From contig CBDATZ010000054.1 in the NCBI GenBank assembly GCA_965199845.1, forward strand, positions 620,001 to 684,000: a DNA stretch of 64,000 bases, in the 5' to 3' direction. The notes under the pieces are model-generated. The model did not search any database and was not told where the DNA came from. It saw nothing but the letters and a program-made list of their open reading frames with translations. Position 1 is the first letter of the stretch; each line of letters opens with the position of its first letter. Position numbers and translations under genes: made by a program. The stretch is from Ilyomonas sp965199845 (GTDB lineage: Bacteria; Bacteroidota; Bacteroidia; Chitinophagales; Chitinophagaceae). Shown here piece after piece: positions 8,784 to 17,181 of this stretch.

Positions 8784-11360
8784 ATGAGAAAAATATGGAT
8801 GTTACTGGCTGTTGCCGGTATGTTATCAGGCTGTGCGGCAAGAAAGAAATCGAAATCAAATCCTCCGTCAACGGCGACAACACATACTTCAACACCTTCC
8901 GGTGATACAACAAGACGATTGCCACCACAAAAAATTGGTGCGCCAAAAGCTTACAGCGATGTGATAACAAGCAAAGCCATCACTAAAAAAGGTTTATTTA
9001 CAGTTCATAAAGTAGATGAGAAATGGTATTTTGAAATACCGGATAGTTTACTGAACAAAGAAATTTTGGCGGTTACACGTTACAGCCGCACACCTGCCGG
9101 CGGGGATGTATATGGTGGCGAACTTACCAATCAGCAAACTCTTGAATGGCAAAAAGGACCGAACAATAATATTTTTCTTCGCGTTATTACGACCATTAAT
9201 GTTGCCGATTCTACCAATCAGATTTATAAGGCAGTTAGCAACTCCAACGAAAACCCGATTGCGGCAGTATTTGATATAAAAGCGTTTGGTAAAGACACCG
9301 TTACAAATAAAGATTCTGCAAGCGTGGTAATTGACGTTACCGATTTTTTTCGTGGCGATAACCAGGTTGTTTCTATTAATCCGTGGGACAAGCGCAGCTA
9401 TAATTTATCGGGTTTAATCAGCGATCGTTCTTATATTGATAACATCAATAGTTACCCCTTAAATATTGAAATCAAATCAGTAAAAACTTTTGGTTCAAGC
9501 GCAGGTTTTGGCGGGTTTTCTGCAGGGCCTTTTCCTTCCGTTTCTTTCCCGGCAGCCAGTGCAGCCGGTGCCGTAACGCTTGAAATCAATAACTCGTTTA
9601 TCCTGTTGCCGCCAAAGCCAATGGCAAAGCGGGCTTTCGATCCGCGTGTTGGCTATTTTGCCGATGACTATACTATTTATGGTGATGATCAGCAGAAAGT
9701 AAAAAACGATGTATTTGTGGTGCGTTGGCGCTTAGAGCCAAAGCCGGAAGATATGGATAAATGGAAAAACGGAGAGTTGGTTGAGCCACAAAAACCAATT
9801 GTTTATTATATAGATCCGGCCACACCAAAAAAATGGCGTCCGTATTTAATTCAAGGCATTAACGACTGGCAAAAAGCGTTTGAAAAAGCTGGTTTTAAAA
9901 ATGCCATCATGGCAAAAGAATGGCCGGAAAGCGATACGAGTATGAGTTTGGAAGATGCGCGCTTTTCGGTATTGCGATATTTTGCTTCTGATATAGAAAA
10001 TGCGTACGGACCTAATGTTCACGACCCGCGTACAGGTGAAATTTTAGAAAGTCATATTGGCTGGTATCACAATGTAATGAAGCTGTTGCACGATTGGTAT
10101 ATGGTGCAGGCCGGCGCTGTAGATCCTAAAGCGCGCAAAATGAAATTAGACGATTCGTTAATGGGTGAATTAATCCGTTTTGTTTCTTCCCACGAAATTG
10201 GTCATACACTCGGTTTGCGCCATAATATGGGCAGCAGCAGCACCACGCCGGTTGAAAAATTACGTGATAAAGCCTGGGTGGAAGCGCATGGTCATACGGC
10301 TTCTATTATGGATTATGCTCGCTTTAATTATGTAGCACAACCGGAAGATCATATTTCGGAAGCCGGCTTATTTCCACGCATTGGCGATTACGATAAATGG
10401 GCAATACAATGGGGTTATTCTTACAGCGGCGGGAAAAGTGAGGAAGATGATAAAAAGATTGTCAACAAATGGATTATTGACAGCCTGAAAGCCAATCCAC
10501 GTTTGTGGTTTGGAACAGAAACCAATCCATACGATCCGCATTCGCAGACAGAAGATTTGGGCGATAATAATATGAAGGCAAGTGAATACGGCATCAAGAA
10601 TATGAAACGTATTTTACCACAATTGCCAACCTGGACGAAGGAAGAAGGCGATGTGTATGAGAACCTCGAAGATATGTATGCACAGCTTACCATCCAGTTT
10701 AACCGTTATATGTTTCATGTGCTGAAAAATGTAGGTGGCATTTACGAAGTTCCGAAAAGTGTAGAGCAAGCCGGCGATGTGTATGCGCCTACACCAAAGA
10801 CAACACAAAAAGAAGCGGTTGCCTTTTTAAACCAGCAATTGTTTACTACGCCAACCTGGTTATTAGATAAAAATATTCTAAACAAATTCAGCAATCCGGC
10901 AGTTGCAGAAGCGGTTGGAAATATCCAGGTGAATACCATCAATAGTTTGGTTTCTAATTCGCGGCTTGCGCGTTTGGTTTATACCAGTTATCGTTTTAGT
11001 GATAAAAATCCATACACAGCCGATGACATGCTTACCGACGCCGAAAATGGTATCTGGAGCGAATTACAAAGCAAAAAACCAATTGATATGTATCGCCGCA
11101 ACGTGCAAAAAGCTTATACAGAAGCGTTAATCAATATTTTAAATCCATCGGCTGGTGGCATTACCATTTCGTTTGGCTCATTAGGAACGCTGGGTAATAC
11201 AAGTGTAAAAACAACCGATGTGGTTTCTATTGCGCGGGCACATCTGGTGGCATTGCGCAGCAGAATCTTAGCAGCTATTCCGGGTACGGTTGATAAAATG
11301 AGTAAGTATCATTTGCAGGACGAAGCGGAAAGAATACGCAAAGCGTTGGATCCGAAATAA
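8784..11360 (+). CDS. Large zinc-dependent metalloprotease lipoprotein (DUF5117/DUF5118 type)
   Basis: 858 aa. Signal with lipobox LSGC (Cys17) indicates a lipoprotein. The first half matches the DUF5118/DUF5117 type, and a metzincin-like zinc site follows at residues 470-480: HEIGHTLGLRH, with three His ligands and catalytic Glu471. A TASIMDYARFNY segment about 35 residues later would be the Met-turn. Such proteins are common and often multicopy in Bacteroidota; the natural substrate is not established. It stands alone between divergent and convergent neighbours, with a strong bidirectional terminator after the stop. Confidence 0.92.
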   Translation: MRKIWMLLAVAGMLSGCAARKKSKSNPPSTATTHTSTPSGDTTRRLPPQKIGAPKAYSDVITSKAITKKGLFTVHKVDEKWYFEIPDSLLNKEILAVTRYSRTPAGGDVYGGELTNQQTLEWQKGPNNNIFLRVITTINVADSTNQIYKAVSNSNENPIAAVFDIKAFGKDTVTNKDSASVVIDVTDFFRGDNQVVSINPWDKRSYNLSGLISDRSYIDNINSYPLNIEIKSVKTFGSSAGFGGFSAGPFPSVSFPAASAAGAVTLEINNSFILLPPKPMAKRAFDPRVGYFADDYTIYGDDQQKVKNDVFVVRWRLEPKPEDMDKWKNGELVEPQKPIVYYIDPATPKKWRPYLIQGINDWQKAFEKAGFKNAIMAKEWPESDTSMSLEDARFSVLRYFASDIENAYGPNVHDPRTGEILESHIGWYHNVMKLLHDWYMVQAGAVDPKARKMKLDDSLMGELIRFVSSHEIGHTLGLRHNMGSSSTTPVEKLRDKAWVEAHGHTASIMDYARFNYVAQPEDHISEAGLFPRIGDYDKWAIQWGYSYSGGKSEEDDKKIVNKWIIDSLKANPRLWFGTETNPYDPHSQTEDLGDNNMKASEYGIKNMKRILPQLPTWTKEEGDVYENLEDMYAQLTIQFNRYMFHVLKNVGGIYEVPKSVEQAGDVYAPTPKTTQKEAVAFLNQQLFTTPTWLLDKNILNKFSNPAVAEAVGNIQVNTINSLVSNSRLARLVYTSYRFSDKNPYTADDMLTDAENGIWSELQSKKPIDMYRRNVQKAYTEALINILNPSAGGITISFGSLGTLGNTSVKTTDVVSIARAHLVALRSRILAAIPGTVDKMSKYHLQDEAERIRKALDPK

Positions 11361-11366
11361 GATTAT

Positions 11367-11400
11367 AAAAAGACAGCCTGAATAGTCAGGCTGTCTTTTT
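11367..11400. terminator. Bidirectional terminator between convergent genes
   Basis: Perfect 11-bp stem AGACAGCCTGA / TCAGGCTGTCT with a four-base loop, A-rich on the left and TTTTTAT on the right. It serves the metalloprotease (+) and the methyltransferase (-). Confidence 0.9.
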
Positions 11401-11416
11401 ATCTATCAAATAAAAA

Positions 11417-12172
11417 TCACTTTTTACCAATAATTACCTGGTGCATGGTTGGAATAAATTGTTGCGAAATAATTTCTATTCCTAAGTAAGTAAATATTTC
11501 TCCCAAAACATCCTGGCTGAATACATGATGATGCAAACACCTGTTTTCAAAATTTAATTCGCCGCGCTGCCTGAATCTTTCAAAATCTTTTCCCGAACCT
11601 GGGTCCAGTTCTAAACAATGTAATTGTAAGGTTTCGGGCAAATGTGTAAGATCATTTTCACCTATATCATTCTTAAAATCGTCAAGCAAATGGCTGAACG
11701 TTGTGTATGGGCGCTTCTTATCAAACGTAAATCTCTTATCGGGCAGAACAAGTAAAAGTGCGCCACCTTTCTTTACAACCCGCTGCCATTCTTTAACTGC
11801 TTTAATAGGATTTGCAATATGTTCGAGGTTATGGCAGGAAAGTAAAAAATCGTATTGCTCATCTTCTATTTGCCTGAGATCCGAACCTTCAGAAATAAAC
11901 TGCTTTCCTTTTTTATTTTTATAATAGCGGTAATCATCAGATGTTATATTACCTTCCCAAACTGTTGAACTACTGAAATTACATCCATCAATTGTGTTTG
12001 CCAATTCGTAAACGGGAATTATAGATCCGCTAAATAAACCGCTTGGACCGCCTACTTCAAAGCCTTTTTTATTTTTAAAAAACTCATCGTAATTTTTAAA
12101 CCATTTTCCATATTTTATTTTCCGCAAATATTCCGAAATTCCTATTTTAGGTAAGCTTATATATTTTGACAT
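11417..12172 (-). CDS. SAM-dependent methyltransferase, class I
   Basis: 251 aa. The SAM-binding region is recognisable from FEVGGPSGLF near residue 37 and from the motif block LLSCHNLEHIANPIKAVKEW followed by RVVKKGGALLLVLPDKR, typical of methyltransferase type 11 domains. Cytoplasmic, no signal. The last 40 residues hold a conserved-looking HHHVFSQDVLGEIF. Related proteins sit in glycan or lipid modification clusters, but no such genes are adjacent here, so the acceptor is unknown. It is convergent with the metalloprotease and divergent from the yceD cluster. Confidence 0.85.
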   Translation of the reverse strand: MSKYISLPKIGISEYLRKIKYGKWFKNYDEFFKNKKGFEVGGPSGLFSGSIIPVYELANTIDGCNFSSSTVWEGNITSDDYRYYKNKKGKQFISEGSDLRQIEDEQYDFLLSCHNLEHIANPIKAVKEWQRVVKKGGALLLVLPDKRFTFDKKRPYTTFSHLLDDFKNDIGENDLTHLPETLQLHCLELDPGSGKDFERFRQRGELNFENRCLHHHVFSQDVLGEIFTYLGIEIISQQFIPTMHQVIIGKK

Positions 12173-12229
12173 ATTTGTTTTGATTAAACTGAAACTTCAT
12201 TACTGGTAAAAGCATTTACAGCCTCCATT

Positions 12230-12373
12230 CTTATCAACTTTTTTACAAGTATTTTATTGGCAAAGCAGGTAAATTATCATACAAAAACTGATTACTCAAA
12301 GGTTGATTTAGCAACATATTTTTTTCAATAGTAAAATAATATTTGAGAAGTAATTGCAAAAAAGTTGATAAGC
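12230..12373. repeat. 19-20 bp inverted repeat flanking 105 nt
   Basis: The left arm CTTATCAACTTTTTTACAA (12230-12248) is matched by the reverse complement of the right arm TTGCAAAAAAAGTTGATAAG (12354-12373) with one extra T and one substitution. The segment lies between the divergent methyltransferase and yceD genes. It could be a MITE-like element, a paired regulator site or a long hairpin. No clear target-site duplication is visible. Confidence 0.6.
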
Positions 12374-12408
12374 TAAATTTTACATTACTCAATATGCCTT
12401 TTTATCAT

Positions 12409-12416
12409 ACCTTTGC
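12409..12416 (+). promoter_or_regulatory. -7 element of the yceD-rpmF-plsX promoter
   Basis: TACCTTTG exactly fits the Bacteroidota -7 consensus TAnnTTTG and ends 18 nt before the ATG at 12435. No clear TTTG is found at the -33 position. Confidence 0.55.
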
Positions 12417-12434
12417 CACCCTTAATTTGTGACC

Positions 12435-12977
12435 ATGAATAACCGGAGAGCGTATGAAATAGCGTTTGTGGGATTAAAGCCGGGCATTCACGAGTATAAC
12501 TACGAAATTACAGACAAGTTCTTTGCGAATTACGATGAACAGGATTTTACCAATTGCAAGGCAAACGTAAAACTATTATTAGATAAAAAGAATGGTTTTC
12601 TAATGCTGAAGTTTGATGTTGACGGTTTAGCTGATGTGCTTTGCGACCGTTGCGGAAACTCGCTTACCGTAAAGCTTTGGGATGAATTCAACATCGTGGT
12701 AAAAATGGTTGATGAGCCGGACAAAATGAACAACCAGGAAGAAGATCCGGATGTGTATTATATCAGTAAAACAGAAAGTCATTTGTATGTGGCAGACTGG
12801 ATTTATGAATTCATCAACCTGAGTATTCCGTCGCAAAAAATTTGTGCTGATGATGTGAATGGCGGAAAGTCCTGCAACGAGGAAGTGATAAGCAAGCTGG
12901 AACAGATGAAGAATGAAGCCGAAAAAGGAGCAAATCCAATCTGGAAAGGCTTGGAACAATTTAAAGATTTACAATAA
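12435..12977 (+). CDS. yceD: YceD family (DUF177) protein, 23S rRNA accumulation
   Basis: 180 aa from the ATG at 12435. A GTG two codons earlier is an alternative, but the -7 element and spacing favour ATG. The CDRCGNSL motif and the following acidic region match DUF177, whose E. coli member is needed for normal 23S rRNA accumulation. Its position directly ahead of rpmF and plsX is the usual conserved context. The second cysteine pair of the family appears as KICADDVNGGKSCNEE. Cytoplasmic. Expression probably comes from the TACCTTTG element just upstream, with rpmF and plsX following in the same transcript. Confidence 0.9.
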   Translation: MNNRRAYEIAFVGLKPGIHEYNYEITDKFFANYDEQDFTNCKANVKLLLDKKNGFLMLKFDVDGLADVLCDRCGNSLTVKLWDEFNIVVKMVDEPDKMNNQEEDPDVYYISKTESHLYVADWIYEFINLSIPSQKICADDVNGGKSCNEEVISKLEQMKNEAEKGANPIWKGLEQFKDLQ

Positions 12978-13005
12978 ACATTTTTGATATTTTAAAAATT
13001 AGGTT

Positions 13006-13200
13006 ATGCCAAATCCGAAACGCAGACACTCGCAGCAACGCAGCGCAAAACGCAGAACACATTATGTTGCTGAAGAAGTAACGCTGAGCAAAGACACAAC
13101 AACCGGCGAATTGCATGTACGCCACCGCGCTCATGTAAGTGAAGGAAAATTGTATTATAAAGGAAAACTTGTTTCTGAAAAAGCGCCGCTGAAAGCGTAA
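13006..13200 (+). CDS. rpmF: 50S ribosomal protein L32
   Basis: 64 aa. The start MPNPKRRHSQQRSAKRRTHY is the conserved L32 N-terminus, and HVRHRAHVSEGKLYYKGK fits the C-terminal half. There is no cysteine at all, so this is a zinc-free form; the usual CxxC pair is replaced by DTTTGELH. The gene is 28 nt after yceD and 51 nt before plsX, in the standard cluster. Confidence 0.96.
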   Translation: MPNPKRRHSQQRSAKRRTHYVAEEVTLSKDTTTGELHVRHRAHVSEGKLYYKGKLVSEKAPLKA

Positions 13201-13251
13201 GTTTAACCAGGCATTTTTTCGGTTTCCACTTTTATTATTAGCTTGCCGGCT

Positions 13252-14208
13252 ATGAATATTGGGATAGACATGATGGGTGGCGATTATGCTCCACTCGAAG
13301 CAGTATTAGGTTTACAACTGTATTTGTCTGCCAGTTTAAAGCCGGCAACTTTGTTTTGTATTGGCGATGAGCCACAGATACAACTTTTACTCAACCAGCA
13401 CCAAGTTTCTTCCGAATCTATCCGGCTCATTCATGCACCGGAAGTGATTGGTTACCACGAACATCCTACCAAAGCCTTAAAAGAAAAACAGAAATCTTCC
13501 ATTGCCATTGGCTTTTATTTGTTAGCAACCGGCAAAATAGACGCTTTCTTGAGCGCTGGAAATACAGGCGCCATGCTTGTGGGAACGATGTACACCATTA
13601 AAGCGATTGAAGGTGTTTTACGCCCGAGCATTTCTACCATTGTTCCTAAGATAGATGGCTCTACCGGTTTGTTACTCGATGTAGGTTTAAATGCAGATTG
13701 CAAACCGGAACAACTAAATCAATTTGCCATGCTCGGAAGTTTATATGCCGAACATGTATTGGGCATCAGCCATCCTAAAATCGGGTTATTGAATGTGGGT
13801 GAAGAAGAAGGCAAAGGAAATATTCTAGCGCAGGCAACCTATCCGTTGTTAAAAGAAAATGCAGCTATCAATTTTATAGGAAATATAGAAGGCAGAGATG
13901 TATTTACGCCAAAAGCGGATGTAATTGTGTGTGATGGTTTTACCGGAAACGTAATCTTAAAACTGGCAGAATCTTTTTACGATACCATTGCGGTACAGCG
14001 CGGTCTTGAAAAGGATGAATACATGAATCGTTTTCATTATGAAAACTATGGCGGAACGCCAGTTCTGGGTGTGGGGAAACCGGTAATTATCGGTCATGGC
14101 ATCAGCAATGCAAACGCGTTCCGGAATATGATTTTAGCCGCAGAAAAAATGATTAAATCTGATTTTTGCAATACCATAAAAAAGACGTTTGCCAATACAG
14201 TTGCGTAA
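13252..14208 (+). CDS. plsX: Phosphate acyltransferase PlsX
   Basis: 318 aa from the ATG at 13252; a TTG three codons upstream is in frame, but MNIGIDMMGGDYAP begins exactly where PlsX homologues start. PlsX converts acyl-ACP to acyl-phosphate for phospholipid synthesis at the membrane. Typical segments are seen: FLSAGNTGAMLVGTMYTI, LLDVGLNADCKPEQL, and DGFTGNVILKLAES. fabH, often the next gene, is absent here; the cluster ends at a strong terminator 25 nt downstream. Confidence 0.96.
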   Translation: MNIGIDMMGGDYAPLEAVLGLQLYLSASLKPATLFCIGDEPQIQLLLNQHQVSSESIRLIHAPEVIGYHEHPTKALKEKQKSSIAIGFYLLATGKIDAFLSAGNTGAMLVGTMYTIKAIEGVLRPSISTIVPKIDGSTGLLLDVGLNADCKPEQLNQFAMLGSLYAEHVLGISHPKIGLLNVGEEEGKGNILAQATYPLLKENAAINFIGNIEGRDVFTPKADVIVCDGFTGNVILKLAESFYDTIAVQRGLEKDEYMNRFHYENYGGTPVLGVGKPVIIGHGISNANAFRNMILAAEKMIKSDFCNTIKKTFANTVA

Positions 14209-14232
14209 CAAAATAAATTCATTTTTATAAAC

Positions 14233-14264
14233 AAAACCGCACTACAATTTTGTAGTGCGGTTTT
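14233..14264 (+). terminator. Terminator after plsX
   Basis: Perfect 14-bp stem AAAACCGCACTACA / TGTAGTGCGGTTTT with loop ATTT and a T run. Confidence 0.92.
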
Positions 14265-14307
14265 TTATAAGTTGTGCTTACTTTCAGATTCATTTATGTT
14301 CCGAACT

Positions 14308-14385
14308 TTGAACGGAGCGTCGCAAGTAAAGATCAACCGGAGTTACCGGCGATGGTAACATAAAACTGTATTTTGTATTGATTTT
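14308..14385 (+). repeat. Dispersed repeat family 1, copy A
   Basis: Positions 14308-14364 are identical over 57 bp to 21111-21167. The element contains GTTACC-6 nt-GGTAAC, able to form a hairpin, and continues as ACTGTATTTT, a tail shared with copies C and E. It ends at the stop codon of the carbonic anhydrase gene. Confidence 0.9.
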
Positions 14386-15018
14386 TTACAGCTTGAATCT
14401 ATAAATATCTTCAACATCTGCACCAACAGGCATTTCGAAGACAGGATTGATTCTTCCATCTTTTAAACCATATACCCAACCATGTATTTGCGGGCGTTGC
14501 TCATTCTTCCAGGCGCGCTGGATAATAGCCGTGCGGGCAACGTGTTTTACCTGCTCAATCACGTTTAATTCAACCAGACGATCCGATTTTGCTTTTTTAT
14601 CTTCAAAGCTGTCCAATTCGTCTTTATATAAACTAATTACATCTTTAATATTGCGCAGCCACATATTGAGGATATTATCAAAATCCGCATCGCTTAAAGC
14701 TGCGTTTATGCCACCACAACCATAATGCCCGCACACAATTACGTGCTTTACTTTGAGATGATTTACCGCATAATCCAGAACACTTAACAGGTTTACATCG
14801 GTTGAAATTACCAGGTTTGCCACGTTGCGATGTACAAAAATTTCGCCCGGCTGCGTATTGGTAATCTGGTTAGCCGGAACGCGGCTGTCGCTGCAACCAA
14901 TCCATAAAAATTCCGGTGTTTGTAAATCTGCCAGACGTTTAAAATAATCGGGATCATCTTCTATTTTTTCCTGCGCCCAGGCTTTGTTTTCCAACAGTAA
15001 TTTTTCGTAAGAAGTCAT
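14386..15018 (-). CDS. Beta-class carbonic anhydrase
   Basis: 210 aa. Zinc ligands and active-site residues are visible: Cys42-x-Asp44-x-Arg46 in GCSDSRVP, then His98-x2-Cys101 in CGHYGCGGI. The enzyme interconverts CO2 and bicarbonate in the cytoplasm. It lies 17 nt downstream of a SulP-type anion transporter gene on the same strand, suggesting joint handling of bicarbonate: the transporter brings the anion in and the anhydrase equilibrates it. Its 3' end abuts a copy of dispersed repeat family 1. Confidence 0.95.
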   Translation of the reverse strand: MTSYEKLLLENKAWAQEKIEDDPDYFKRLADLQTPEFLWIGCSDSRVPANQITNTQPGEIFVHRNVANLVISTDVNLLSVLDYAVNHLKVKHVIVCGHYGCGGINAALSDADFDNILNMWLRNIKDVISLYKDELDSFEDKKAKSDRLVELNVIEQVKHVARTAIIQRAWKNEQRPQIHGWVYGLKDGRINPVFEMPVGADVEDIYRFKL

Positions 15019-15035
15019 TGTATTATAGTTTTAAG

Positions 15036-16610
15036 TTAATAGGCCATCTCAGGCTCAGATATATCTATTTTAATAACCTGCTGATGAGAACTTCGGGTCA
15101 AATTTCGTTTAATATCAACTTTTATATTCTTTAGCTGTGAATGATGAGTAAAATCGTTAATCACACCCACGACATCCTGATCTATAAATTCGGCGCGCGT
15201 AATATCTATAATCACATAAGAATTAGCCGGCACTTCTTCCAGTTTACTTTTCAATAAAGGTTTATTCAAAAAAGAAATATCTTTTCTGAAGCGAAATAAG
15301 TATCGCTGATCATCATTAACAACTAACAAAGATGTTTTAAAATTACTTCTTATTACAAAAAACAAACCGACGCCAATACCAATTGCAATACCTATTAAAA
15401 GGTCAGTTAAAATAATAGCAATTACTGTAATAATGAAAGGAAAAAATTGATCGAATCCTTTTTTATACAGCTCTGTAAAAATAGACGGCTTAGCAAGTTT
15501 ATAACCTGTATAAATAAGAATGGCAGCTAAAGCGGAAAGTGGAATCAAATCGAGCACGGCAGGAATAAATGCCACACAAAGCAATAGCAAAATACCATGC
15601 AGAATAGAAGACATTTTTGACTTTGCGCCTGCATTTAAATTGGCTGATGTACGAACCACAACCGAAGTAATAGGCAAGCCGCCAATCATACCGGAAAGTA
15701 AGTTGCCAATACCTTGCGCTTTCAGTTCGCGGTTGGTTGGTGTAACCCGGCGATATGGATCGAGGTTATCCGCAGCTTCAATATTTAATAAGGTTTCTAA
15801 GCTGGCTACAATAGCTATGGTAATGCCTGTTGTCCATACAATCGGCAGATTGAGATAATTGAAATCCGGCATTGTAAATAAGGCAAAAAACTCGCTGGTT
15901 GATTTTGCAATGGGAATGCTTACCATGTGCTCTTCTTTTAAAACCAGCGCATCTCCATTCGATAAAAAATAACTCATCAATACACCAACAATAACAACAA
16001 CTAACGGCGCCGGAAAGAGTTGAAAGAAACGTGCTTTTTTATACAATACTTTATCCCAGAAAATCTGCACCAGCAAACACGTAACACCAATAAGTATAGC
16101 TAACGGGGTAATGCGCGCAAAAGCGCCGGTAATGCTGCTGAACGTATTGTTTTTATCGCCCTGCTGAAACGTGTAATCACCTTCGTAATCTTTATCGTAG
16201 CCAATCAGGTGAGGAATTTGTTTTAAAATAAGAATAACCCCAATGGCGGTTAGCATTCCTTTAATCACGCTGCTGGGAATATAATCGCCAAACACACCGG
16301 CTTTTACAACACCCAATATAACCTGGATAAATCCTGCAATCACAACCGAAAGCAGGAATGCTTCAAAGGCAGGCATTTTACCAATAGCCGTAACTACAAT
16401 AGCCGTTAAACCGGCGGCGGGTCCGCTGATGCTGAGGTTAGAACCACTGAGAGCGCCTACCACAATACCACCAATAATACCGGCAATCAATCCGGAAAAC
16501 AAAGGTGCGCCTGAGCCTAATGCAATGCCAAGACAAAGTGGAAGTGCAATTAAAAACACAACAACAGAAGCCGGAAAATCAGCTCCCATGTTTTTGAATA
16601 TCTTTTTCAT
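15036..16610 (-). CDS. SulP family anion transporter with STAS domain
   Basis: 524 aa. About 12 membrane segments begin with ADFPASVVVFLIALPLCLGIALGSGAPLFSGL, the standard SulP entry, and the GSNLSISGPAAG segment is the conserved SLC26/SulP turn. The last 90 residues form a STAS domain (VIIDITRAEFIDQDVVG). The family carries sulfate, bicarbonate or other anions; coupling with the adjacent carbonic anhydrase makes bicarbonate the best guess, similar to BicA-type systems, but the substrate is inferred. First gene of a two-gene operon. Confidence 0.92.
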   Translation of the reverse strand: MKKIFKNMGADFPASVVVFLIALPLCLGIALGSGAPLFSGLIAGIIGGIVVGALSGSNLSISGPAAGLTAIVVTAIGKMPAFEAFLLSVVIAGFIQVILGVVKAGVFGDYIPSSVIKGMLTAIGVILILKQIPHLIGYDKDYEGDYTFQQGDKNNTFSSITGAFARITPLAILIGVTCLLVQIFWDKVLYKKARFFQLFPAPLVVVIVGVLMSYFLSNGDALVLKEEHMVSIPIAKSTSEFFALFTMPDFNYLNLPIVWTTGITIAIVASLETLLNIEAADNLDPYRRVTPTNRELKAQGIGNLLSGMIGGLPITSVVVRTSANLNAGAKSKMSSILHGILLLLCVAFIPAVLDLIPLSALAAILIYTGYKLAKPSIFTELYKKGFDQFFPFIITVIAIILTDLLIGIAIGIGVGLFFVIRSNFKTSLLVVNDDQRYLFRFRKDISFLNKPLLKSKLEEVPANSYVIIDITRAEFIDQDVVGVINDFTHHSQLKNIKVDIKRNLTRSSHQQVIKIDISEPEMAY

Positions 16611-16743
16611 AAAACAGTATAATGAAGTAACAGAATGTTTTTATAACGGAATAACAGATCGCAAATAAGAAAAAATAAGACAATCATATGCAGCGATAAG
16701 GCGATGCTTATCACGTAAAATAATTTTTCGAAAATAAAGTGAA

Positions 16744-17049
16744 TTATGCCAGAGAGTTAGGCGGCGGCGTATGAATATCGCCGGCAAAATGTGTGGGTAA
16801 TGCAGCCGCAAAATGAATGTATTGCGTAGCCGTTGCTGTTATAAAAGAAAGGTTGAAGGAATGATTAGAAAATGTAAAATCTTTCTTATAAAAAAAACCG
16901 TCTTTACATTCTTTGGATGTACAATCATCATGCGGAAGCTCTTCGGTAAGCCCGTTTTTAAACAGCAAACTTCCTAACTGGCGAACCGGCAAAAGCTGGA
17001 ACGACAATACAAGGAAACAACAAAGTGTGATTGCTTTTTTAAGCCACAT
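16744..17049 (-). CDS. Small secreted or membrane-anchored protein of unknown function
   Basis: 101 aa from the ATG at 17049 (MWLKKAITLCC); a longer frame starts 15 codons upstream without a signal-like sequence. A hydrophobic N-terminus (residues 5-20) suggests export. The middle has LGSLLFKNGLTEELPHDDCTSKECKDGFFYKKDF, with two Cys close together. I do not recognise a named domain; short proteins like this occur in other Bacteroidota. It is isolated, 133 nt ahead of sulP on the same strand, with a small inverted repeat (GATAAG-6-CTTATC, 16695-16712) between them. Confidence 0.6.
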   Translation of the reverse strand: MWLKKAITLCCFLVLSFQLLPVRQLGSLLFKNGLTEELPHDDCTSKECKDGFFYKKDFTFSNHSFNLSFITATATQYIHFAAALPTHFAGDIHTPPPNSLA

Positions 17050-17154
17050 GATAGTTGCAATAGTACAACGGTTTTGCTGAATAATAAACAGCAATTACAA
17101 GTTTAACAAGAAGTATCATACGGGTTAGAACTCCATTACTATCAGGCTTTTTAC

Positions 17155-17162
17155 TTATTTTG
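17155..17162 (+). promoter_or_regulatory. Possible -7 element for galE
   Basis: TTATTTTG followed by C is one mismatch from TAnnTTTG and ends 19 nt before the ATG. The same octamer precedes the genes at 21996 and 62783. Confidence 0.35.
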
Positions 17163-17181
17163 CACACTATTAAATGTTTCT

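Noticed and set aside
14233..14264. Riboswitch or attenuator after plsX
   Set aside because: It is a simple perfect stem with a T run directly after a stop codon, which is a terminator.
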